Shown piece after piece: positions 1 to 4,359 of a stretch of DNA of 5,132 nt (positions are counted from its first letter, which is position 1; each line of letters begins with the position of its first letter). Below the pieces are notes generated by a model that saw nothing but the letters and a program-made list of their open reading frames with translations, did not search any database and was not told the DNA's origin. The stretch is from an uncultured Alphaproteobacteria bacterium (GTDB lineage Bacteria; Pseudomonadota; Alphaproteobacteria; Rs-D84): contig CAJGDG010000024.1 in the NCBI GenBank assembly GCA_904502095.1, positions 1-5,132 on the forward strand. The letters run 5' to 3'. Position numbers and translations under genes: made by a program.

Positions 1-10
1 CAATCAATTT

Positions 11-110
11 GTCATCCTGTGGCTTGACCACAGGACCCAGGTTGTTTATGCAAATTTGTGTTCGCGTTGCGAACATGGACCTAGGTTCCACAGGGCACCC
101 GTGGAATGAC
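11..110 (+). repeat. 100-bp composite palindromic repeat element, copy A
   Basis: The element starts with GTCAT (11-15) and ends with the complement ATGAC (106-110). Its left head holds a perfect hairpin: CCTGTGG (16-22), loop CTTGA, CCACAGG (28-34), followed by ACCCAGG. The right end is a weaker inverted counterpart (CCTAGGTTCCACAGGG...GTGGAATGAC). The middle contains TGTTCGCGTTGCGAACAT. The reverse complement of 3250-3349 has the same length, head and middle, which supports the boundaries. It ends five bases from the stop codon of the GIY-YIG gene. Dispersed GTCATCC...CTTGAC...CCAGG palindromes are known from Rickettsiales and other alphaproteobacteria. Assignment to a named family was not possible. 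Confidence 0.75.
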
Positions 111-115
111 AGGGG

Positions 116-412
116 TTATAATAAATTATTTAAATCTTCGTATAAATCACGCCATTCTGGGTTGTGTTTTTCTATTAAATCTTTTTTCCAATTGCGGTGC
201 CAATTTTTTAATCTTTTTTCGTGTTTTATTGCATCTGTTGGGTTTTCAAAGCGTTCAAAATAAACCAGTTTACATACATTGTATTTACTGGTAAAGCCCG
301 GGGTTAAATGCTGTTTGTGTTCAAATATGCGCTGTGACAGATTGCTGGTAAATCCGACATATAAAGTTCCGTTTTGTTGACTGGCTAATATGTAAACATA
401 ATAATATTTCAT
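116..412 (-). CDS. small GIY-YIG nuclease domain protein (YhbQ/UPF0213-like)
   Basis: This 98-residue protein is essentially a single GIY-YIG nuclease domain. The two signature strands are YVYIL (residues 5-9) and LYVGFT (17-22). The expected catalytic residues follow: Tyr7, Tyr18, Arg28 and His32 in the helix SQRIFEHK, and Glu65 in AIKHEKRLKNW. The C-terminal NPEWRDLYEDL is typical of the small stand-alone bacterial members. GIY-YIG enzymes cut DNA using one divalent metal ion; the cellular role of these short versions is mostly unknown, with repair or mobile-element functions suggested. I chose the ATG at 412 because the domain begins there. An ATG at 448 would add 12 residues encoded largely by the adjacent repeat. 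No Shine-Dalgarno sequence precedes ATG 412; the leader is AT-rich. The gene lies between palindromic repeats at 11-110 and 427-461. All key residues are present, so it is probably active. Confidence 0.88.
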   Translation of the reverse strand: MKYYYVYILASQQNGTLYVGFTSNLSQRIFEHKQHLTPGFTSKYNVCKLVYFERFENPTDAIKHEKRLKNWHRNWKKDLIEKHNPEWRDLYEDLNNLL

Positions 413-426
413 ATTAAATATGATAT

Positions 427-461
427 ATGACCTGGGTCCTGTGGTCAAGCCCCAGAATGAC
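427..461 (-). repeat. 35-bp palindromic half-element, copy B
   Basis: On the minus strand this runs from GTCATTCTGGGGCTTGACC through ACAGGACCCAGG to a terminal GTCAT. It corresponds to the head of the 100-bp elements and is identical base for base to 518-552. The stem CTGGGG/CCACAG has one mismatch, unlike the perfect stem of the copy ending at 3349. It starts 14 bases upstream of the GIY-YIG start codon, so any promoter for that gene must overlap it or lie beyond it. Confidence 0.8.
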
Positions 462-517
462 GAAGGGGAGTAAGTTCTTTTTTTTGAAAAAAGATTTTAT
501 AAAAATAAAAAAGCATG

Positions 518-552
518 ATGACCTGGGTCCTGTGGTCAAGCCCCAGAATGAC
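518..552 (-). repeat. 35-bp palindromic half-element, copy C
   Basis: This copy is identical to 427-461 and in the same orientation, with the two starts 91 bp apart. Both are followed on the plus strand by GGGGAG after a short offset, so the similarity runs slightly past the 35 bp. The 56 bases between the copies are A/T-rich, with T8 and A-runs and no gene. The copy lies downstream of the large minus-strand gene, and on that strand it is followed by GCTTTTTTATTTTTAT. It could therefore act as a weak terminator for that gene, but the imperfect stem makes this uncertain. Confidence 0.8.
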
Positions 553-600
553 GGGGAGCGAGAAACGCGGGAATGACAGGGAGAGAAATTCGGGAATGAC
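553..600 (-). repeat. two degenerate tandem GTCATTCCCG units
   Basis: On the minus strand, two units follow one another: 600-578 (23 nt) and 577-553 (25 nt). Both start GTCATTCCCG, continue with a pyrimidine-rich TTTCTC tract and end CTCCC plus T or C. They lead directly into the GTCAT of the half-element at 552. They fill the space between the stop codon of the large gene (611) and that half-element, and look like decayed or partial members of the same repeat family. Confidence 0.6.
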
Positions 601-610
601 AAGGCTGGGA

Positions 611-3088
611 TTATATGCCTTCGGGCCACCAATCGCGTAGAGCTTCATTTTCCGACTGGGTGCACATTACTTGATTGAGGTTATTTGTTGACACTGTTTT
701 AAATGTAGCTTCTTCTTTCATACATACGGCGTTACATTTGGTCGCAACCGGTGTTTTCTCATTGCCAATTTGTTTTGTTCCTTCAGCCACAGCCCGTCTG
801 CCGCCATTGTGAAAACAAGAACAAACCCCCCAAGAATCGGTCGCAACCCTGTCAGTATAACCGGCTGGGCATGCGGATTCGTTTATCAGATTTTTCACCA
901 TATCTGTTTCTGTGTTTTGTGTAATCTTTTGCCAATTGTCTTCGGTATATGTGCAATTTGTGCTTACTTGATCAAATGTCATAATTGTTTGGATTTCAAC
1001 GAATCGGCCGTCCAAAGCCATGCATTGGGTTGACAGGTTGGACAAGATTTGGTTATATACTTCGCCCGCAACGCCAGTCGGTCGTAATGCACGGTGAAGA
1101 ACAATATCGTTATCAGATAAGGTTCCGTATAATTTTTTCGTGTTTGTCGATGTCTCTGTGCAGTTGTCAGCTGTTTCCCAACCGCCCTCGTCCCGTTTTG
1201 TCGCGCAAACTTTATCAAAGCCGCCAAAGGCCTTTTCGACAATGTCTTGGGTGTTGCAGGCGTCGATTTGGGTTAACTGCTTGGCACAGGGTGATAATAA
1301 ATTTTCGCCGTCTGTTTTTGTTTTGTCATAAAGCGTAAACCAATCGATTGCAGCCCCCTGGGTAATTATACCGCTGTGTGGGTTATAAAAGTTTTCATAA
1401 TTTTCGCCGCCGTATTTATCAAAACACTGACGCACAACCGCACGACACGCGTCCAGATTGTCTGTGCTGTTTTGTTTTGCAATATAATCGGCAATTATGT
1501 TGCCGTCAAACATATTGTTACAGGAATCAATATAGTCTGTGCACATTTGTTGTGTTAATGCGATTTTGTCCGGGTTGATTAAAATTTTGCTGTCTGCTGT
1601 TAATGATGTCATTGCGTCGGTAATAGCCTTGTCCGCATTGATATAACAGCTGGATACAAAATCAAAACAGCCCTGTTTAATTTCGTTGACCTTGGATTGT
1701 TGGGCGTAATATATGTCCAATAACGCTTTGTCCAGATAGTCAGACCAAGCGATGTCGGCAACCGCCGTACATTTGTCCATTGCGGGTTCGGCGAATTTTT
1801 TAACGCGCGCCTCGAAATTTTCGGCAAATGTGCGATTGTTTGATATCTTGGATAATTTCTGGTTAATCGCATCAACCCCGTCAGTAAAGACCAATAAGCC
1901 GCCCAGTTTATAAAATTCTTTGACGCCCGCAATCGGTTTGCCAGTCGAAACATCAATGTATTCACCGTTGTCCAAACATTTATGGTAATTTGCGCCACAG
2001 ACTTCTTCGCTAAGCACCGCCTGCTCTATCTCTGCTATGCAGGTGGATAAGTCAGATGAGTTGTGTTTTTGTCTGTTTTCAACGCGCGCCAAGTCCAACA
2101 TTGCGTCGCCTTCACGGACAGCCGCTTTTAGTTGTTTTTGCGTAGTGTCAATGGCGGTTTGCACCGTGTTGCAATCTTGTTCAATTGCCATTAAATATGC
2201 TGTTATCGCGCGTTGCAATGATGCGTCTGTACAATCTGATTTTACGGCATCGCGACATTGTGGATACACCGCGTTGTACAATGCCACGCCGTTATAGGCA
2301 GCAATAGCCTGACCTGCGTCGGTCATACCAAATGCGTTTGATGTGTCAAAAGATATGTTTACGCTGTTTAAATCAGAATATTTGCCGCCGACTTTGCTGT
2401 CTTCGCCACGAATAGAATTCATAATTGCCTGTAATAACGCCTTGGATGCGGATTTGTCCGCGGTTAAAGCATCTTCACCTTCGGATGATGTGCGCATGGC
2501 GGTAGCCTGGGCCGCGGTCATGCCAACAACATCCAGGTTTTCTGTAAAAACGGTCAGTTGCTCGTTCGCGTCTTCCAGGGTTTCGCGCTGATTTATCAAA
2601 TCGAATACACGGTCGTTGCACGAACAGCGACGATACGCGTCGTTTTTAAGGGTGCAAAATTGATCCATACACGAAAAGTATGTTTTTTTACACTGCTCAT
2701 ATTCTGCGCCTGTTTTTGTGCCAGATATGCCGGTTTCAGATACTGCGGCGCGTGCGATGACGGTCGGTTTCGGTGTCTGGGATTGACGCGCGGTGATGGT
2801 CGACGGTCGTGATGTCACAGATGTGACAGAATGCGCCACCCCGCGCCCCGAAGTGTTAGTTGCAGCGCGGGATTGGGCGGCCTGTCTGGTGGGGGCTGAA
2901 TTTGCACGTGGTGTCAGTACTGTTGAACGCGAAGACACACGCTTTGGCGTGGTGGAAATGCGCGACTGAGATTGGGCCGTGTTTTTGTCCGATTTTGCGC
3001 GGGGAACAGCCGTTCCATCACGGACAGCAGCGTCGCAAATACCGACGCAAATCAATGTGTTAAGTATAAAAAACAGAAGCTTCTTCAT
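611..3088 (-). CDS. large exported cysteine-rich protein of unknown function
   Basis: I do not recognise a named family for this 825-residue protein. Residues 1-21 form a classical signal peptide: KK, a hydrophobic stretch LLFFILNTLICVGI, then a probable cut near CDA-A/VRD. No lipobox is present. Residues 22-127 are low-complexity, rich in Ser, Thr, Arg, Ala and Pro, and strongly basic (about 17 Arg/Lys against 3 acidic). The rest is soluble-looking and mostly helical, with 30 cysteines, an even number consistent with disulfides. The spacing C-x6-C recurs at 133/140, 364/371, 474/481, 516/523 and 548/555, usually with a hydrophobic residue three before the second Cys. The first cluster reads CKKTYFSCMDQFC followed by CSC at 155-157. 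The C-terminal part holds CPAGY (740), CSC (756-758) and CNAVC (785-789). ATG 3088 is preferred over TTG 3109, which would put seven residues before the signal peptide. Neither start has a good ribosome site. A periplasmic or surface location is inferred. Confidence 0.85.
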   Translation of the reverse strand: MKKLLFFILNTLICVGICDAAVRDGTAVPRAKSDKNTAQSQSRISTTPKRVSSRSTVLTPRANSAPTRQAAQSRAATNTSGRGVAHSVTSVTSRPSTITARQSQTPKPTVIARAAVSETGISGTKTGAEYEQCKKTYFSCMDQFCTLKNDAYRRCSCNDRVFDLINQRETLEDANEQLTVFTENLDVVGMTAAQATAMRTSSEGEDALTADKSASKALLQAIMNSIRGEDSKVGGKYSDLNSVNISFDTSNAFGMTDAGQAIAAYNGVALYNAVYPQCRDAVKSDCTDASLQRAITAYLMAIEQDCNTVQTAIDTTQKQLKAAVREGDAMLDLARVENRQKHNSSDLSTCIAEIEQAVLSEEVCGANYHKCLDNGEYIDVSTGKPIAGVKEFYKLGGLLVFTDGVDAINQKLSKISNNRTFAENFEARVKKFAEPAMDKCTAVADIAWSDYLDKALLDIYYAQQSKVNEIKQGCFDFVSSCYINADKAITDAMTSLTADSKILINPDKIALTQQMCTDYIDSCNNMFDGNIIADYIAKQNSTDNLDACRAVVRQCFDKYGGENYENFYNPHSGIITQGAAIDWFTLYDKTKTDGENLLSPCAKQLTQIDACNTQDIVEKAFGGFDKVCATKRDEGGWETADNCTETSTNTKKLYGTLSDNDIVLHRALRPTGVAGEVYNQILSNLSTQCMALDGRFVEIQTIMTFDQVSTNCTYTEDNWQKITQNTETDMVKNLINESACPAGYTDRVATDSWGVCSCFHNGGRRAVAEGTKQIGNEKTPVATKCNAVCMKEEATFKTVSTNNLNQVMCTQSENEALRDWWPEGI

Positions 3089-3161
3089 CTCTGATAAAAA
3101 GTTTAGCAAATTTATAGAATTTGACGCAAGCGAAAAAGTGGTTAGTGTTAGTGGTGGAATA

Positions 3162-3190
3162 ATTATAAAAAATATTACTGATAAAAACCT
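3162..3190 (-). promoter_or_regulatory. candidate promoter of the cysteine-rich protein gene
   Basis: The minus strand carries a perfect TATAAT at 3167-3162, about 75 bases upstream of ATG 3088. The -35 region at 17 bp spacing (3190-3185) is poor (AGGTTT). A competing pair, TTGCGT (3129-3124) with TAAACT (3105-3100) at 18 bp spacing, would give an almost leaderless transcript. The consensus -10 box is the only strong element. Confidence 0.35.
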
Positions 3191-3249
3191 GTTCCCCCAT
3201 TTTTTCTACCTGCACTATGAAGTTTTAACGAAGCAGTGTAATTCCCGCT

Positions 3250-3349
3250 GTCATCCTGTGGCTGGACTTTCATATCCAGGTTAATGTGAGCACAGCGAAC
3301 ACCTTATTAGAAATATGACCTGGGTTCTGGGGTCAAGCCCCAGAATGAC
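3250..3349 (-). repeat. 100-bp composite palindromic repeat element, copy D (inverted relative to copy A)
   Basis: The element runs from GTCAT (3250-3254) to ATGAC (3345-3349), exactly 100 bp like copy A. Its reverse complement aligns with copy A: both have the head GTCATxCTGxGGCTTGACC, then ACCCAGGT, then the middle TGTTCGC..TGC..ACAT..ACCT. The head (3315-3349) has a perfect stem, CTGGGG (3327-3332), loop TCAAG, CCCCAG (3338-3343). The other end has a smaller stem, CTGGA (3262-3266) with TCCAG (3275-3279). It lies between the promoter region of the cysteine-rich protein gene and the tRNA cluster. Confidence 0.75.
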
Positions 3350-3390
3350 AAAGGTTTTTAAGTTTTTTTATTCTTAAAGTATGTTTAAAT

Positions 3391-3461
3391 CCCCGGTTCC
3401 GCCTGGGCGGAAATTACACTACTTCGCCAAGGCTTCGTAGTGTGGACAGGACAAGTAGGGG
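3391..3461. repeat. composite inverted-repeat cluster upstream of the tRNAs
   Basis: Two perfect inverted repeats lie side by side. The first is TTCCGCC (3397-3403), TG, GGCGGAA (3406-3412). The second is ACACTAC (3416-3422) with GTAGTGT (3437-3443), containing an inner GCC/GGC pair around AA. CCCC (3391-3394) and GGGG (3458-3461) bracket the set. No T-run follows, so it does not look like an intrinsic terminator. It differs in sequence from the GTCAT repeats. It is probably a separate dispersed palindromic element, though a processing or regulatory role for the tRNA transcript cannot be excluded. Confidence 0.5.
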
Positions 3462-3473
3462 TAAATTTTTTTG

Positions 3474-3502
3474 TTGCATTTATATCGCATTTAGGTTAAT
3501 AT
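3474..3502 (+). promoter_or_regulatory. candidate promoter of the tRNA cluster
   Basis: A -35-like TTGCAT (3474-3479) and a -10-like TAATAT (3497-3502) are separated by 17 bp. They would start transcription near 3509, just ahead of the first tRNA at 3517. Each box matches consensus at four of six positions. Position and spacing are the main support. Confidence 0.5.
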
Positions 3503-3516
3503 CCGTTGACTTTGAT

Positions 3517-3603
3517 GGGCGTATGGCGGAATTGGTAGACGCGCTAGTTTCAGGTACTAGTGGTAGCGATACCTTGGAAGTTCGAGTCTTCTTACGCCCA
3601 CCA
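3517..3603 (+). tRNA. tRNA-Leu (anticodon CAG)
   Basis: The sequence folds as an 87-nt class II tRNA including an encoded CCA. The acceptor GGGCGTA (3517-3523) pairs with TACGCCC (3593-3599), followed by the discriminator A. The anticodon stem CTAGT/ACTAG encloses TTCAGGT, giving anticodon CAG at 3551-3553, which reads CUG. A long variable arm (GGTA-GCGA-TACC) and the D-arm GCGGAATTGGTAGACGC are typical of leucine tRNAs. The T-loop is the normal TTCGAGT. It is the first of three tRNAs, with only five bases before the next. Confidence 0.96.
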
Positions 3604-3608
3604 GTTTT

Positions 3609-3684
3609 GGGGTTGTAGCTCAGCTGATAGAGCGCTACGTTCGCATCGTAGAGGTCGTGGGTTTGAGTCCCATCAGCTCCACCA
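3609..3684 (+). tRNA. tRNA-Ala (anticodon CGC)
   Basis: This 76-nt cloverleaf includes an encoded CCA. The acceptor GGGGTTG (3609-3615) pairs with CAGCTCC (3674-3680), including the G3-U70 wobble that marks alanine tRNAs. The anticodon stem CTACG/CGTAG encloses TTCGCAT, giving CGC (3642-3644), which reads GCG. Two normally near-invariant bases are changed together: position 19 is A (3627) instead of G, and position 56 is T (3664) instead of C. An A19-U56 pair would preserve the D-loop/T-loop contact. All stems are intact, so the gene is probably functional. Confidence 0.95.
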
Positions 3685-3707
3685 AAGTTTTTGTGATTGG
3701 GTCCTTG

Positions 3708-3794
3708 GGGGATATGGCGGAATGGTAGACGCTGAGGACTTAAAATCCTTTGGTCATTGCGACCGTGTGGGTTCGAGTCCCACTATCCCCACCA
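3708..3794 (+). tRNA. tRNA-Leu (anticodon TAA)
   Basis: This is an 87-nt class II tRNA with an encoded CCA. The acceptor GGGGATA (3708-3714) pairs with TATCCCC (3784-3790). The anticodon stem GAGGA/TCCTT encloses CTTAAAA, giving TAA (3741-3743), which reads UUA and UUG. The variable arm is GGTC-ATTGC-GACC, and the T-loop is TTCGAGT. It is the last gene of the tRNA cluster and is followed 12 bases later by the terminator hairpin. Confidence 0.96.
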
Positions 3795-3806
3795 CAAAAA
3801 TAAAAA

Positions 3807-3830
3807 AACGCCCGTTTGGGCGTTCTTTTT
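3807..3830. terminator. bidirectional intrinsic terminator
   Basis: A perfect 7-bp stem, AACGCCC (3807-3813) with GGGCGTT (3818-3824), encloses loop GTTT. On the plus strand CTTTTT follows, ending the tRNA transcript. On the minus strand T7-A-T5 follows, ending the XRE regulator transcript, whose stop codon (3829-3831) lies only four bases before the stem. One hairpin therefore appears to serve both convergent units. Confidence 0.9.
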
Positions 3831-4248
3831 ATTGTTGACCGTTCAGCGCCTTTAGCATTTTCATCACAACTTCGCGTTGCGCGTCGGTCGGCAGTTTCCA
3901 ATATAAATTGATTAACTGTAATGATTCGTTGTTGGATAACGGATCGTCTTCAAATTGATCGCGAACGCTGGTGCGAGGCATACGGCCGTTGCGCAATTCG
4001 CGGTCAATGTGGCCCGGCAGACCAGAAAAGAAAAATGATACAGGCGTTTGTAGCGCAACGCTTAATTCAAATAATCTGGACGCAGATATGCGATTGCCCG
4101 CATTTTCATATTTTTGAATCTGTTGAAATGTGACATCACATATTGATGCTAAGTCTTTTTGTGACATACCCATCATTACCCTGCGCAGCTGGACGCGTTG
4201 ACCAATATGTTCATCAATAGGATTAATTGCGGTTTGTTTGGTACTCAT
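3829..4248 (-). CDS. XRE-family transcriptional regulator, PraR/PhrR-like
   Basis: This 139-residue protein has an N-terminal Cro/C1-type helix-turn-helix at about residues 11-74. The segments NPIDEHIGQRVQLRR, MGMSQKDLASICDVTFQQIQ, KYENAGNRISASRLFELS and PVSFFF match the conserved core of the alphaproteobacterial PraR/PhrR group. In rhizobia, members regulate quorum sensing, surface attachment or stress genes; the target here cannot be inferred. The C-terminal part (NNESLQLINLYWKLPTDAQREVVMKMLKAL) is the usual helical tail, probably for oligomerisation. ATG 4248 is supported by a purine-rich GGGGGA about six bases upstream. The gene is divergent from gpmI and converges on the tRNA cluster, sharing a terminator with it. 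A palindrome TGTATACA (4277-4284) overlaps its candidate -10 box and could be an autoregulatory operator. It could equally be a core paralogue with other targets, so no symbol is given. Confidence 0.9.
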   Translation of the reverse strand: MSTKQTAINPIDEHIGQRVQLRRVMMGMSQKDLASICDVTFQQIQKYENAGNRISASRLFELSVALQTPVSFFFSGLPGHIDRELRNGRMPRTSVRDQFEDDPLSNNESLQLINLYWKLPTDAQREVVMKMLKALNGQQ

Positions 4249-4274
4249 ATATTTCCCCCGATGTTATTTCAATA

Positions 4275-4305
4275 ATTGTATACATTTTTTCTTTTGCTTT
4301 TGCAA
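4275..4305 (-). promoter_or_regulatory. candidate promoter of the XRE regulator gene
   Basis: On the minus strand, TTGCAA (4305-4300) is followed after 17 bp by TATACA (4282-4277), or after 19 bp by the better -10 match TACAAT (4280-4275). The spacer is A-rich. The -10 region overlaps the 8-bp palindrome TGTATACA (4277-4284), a plausible site for repression. The untranslated leader would be about 20 bases. Confidence 0.4.
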
Positions 4306-4328
4306 TTAAAAAACTGATGTGGTACTAT
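4300..4328 (+). promoter_or_regulatory. candidate promoter of gpmI
   Basis: TTGCAA (4300-4305) and TACTAT (4323-4328) are exactly 17 bp apart, and the -10 box is preceded by TGG (4320-4322), an extended -10 motif. Transcription would start near 4335, giving a leader of about 25 bases that contains the ribosome site AAGGAAAGA (4349-4357). Confidence 0.55.
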
Positions 4329-4359
4329 TGTCGGGAAGATTATTAAGCAAGGAAAGAAT

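Noticed and set aside
9..294. Plus-strand open frames opposite the GIY-YIG gene
   Set aside because: They are antisense to a gene with clear family motifs and begin in repeat sequence.
427..552. Two identical 35-bp direct repeats separated by 56 bp, resembling a minimal CRISPR array
   Set aside because: There are only two copies, the intervening DNA is A/T-rich simple sequence, related copies occur elsewhere as part of 100-bp elements, and no cas gene or leader is present.
414..648. Short minus-strand open frames with LGLDHRTQV-type peptides
   Set aside because: These are translations of the palindromic repeats and of the end of the large gene in other frames, with no ribosome sites or domain content.
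770..3063. Numerous 60-120 residue open frames on the plus strand across the large gene, plus out-of-frame ones on the minus strand
   Set aside because: They lie within an intact 825-codon gene and show no recognisable domain or independent start signals.
611..3088. CHCH/C-x9-C, EGF-like or lipoprotein assignment for the large protein
   Set aside because: The recurring spacing is C-x6-C rather than C-x9-C, no complete EGF pattern is present around CPAGY, and the signal peptide lacks a lipobox.
3089..3109. TTG start at 3109 for the cysteine-rich protein
   Set aside because: It would place seven residues ahead of a standard MKK-type signal peptide and has no ribosome site. ATG 3088 fits better.
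3517..3794. tRNA cluster as an integration site for a mobile island
   Set aside because: No integrase and no direct repeat of a tRNA 3' end were seen in the window.
3560..3838. 92-residue open frame through the tRNA region
   Set aside because: It is read through three confidently folded tRNA genes and their terminator.
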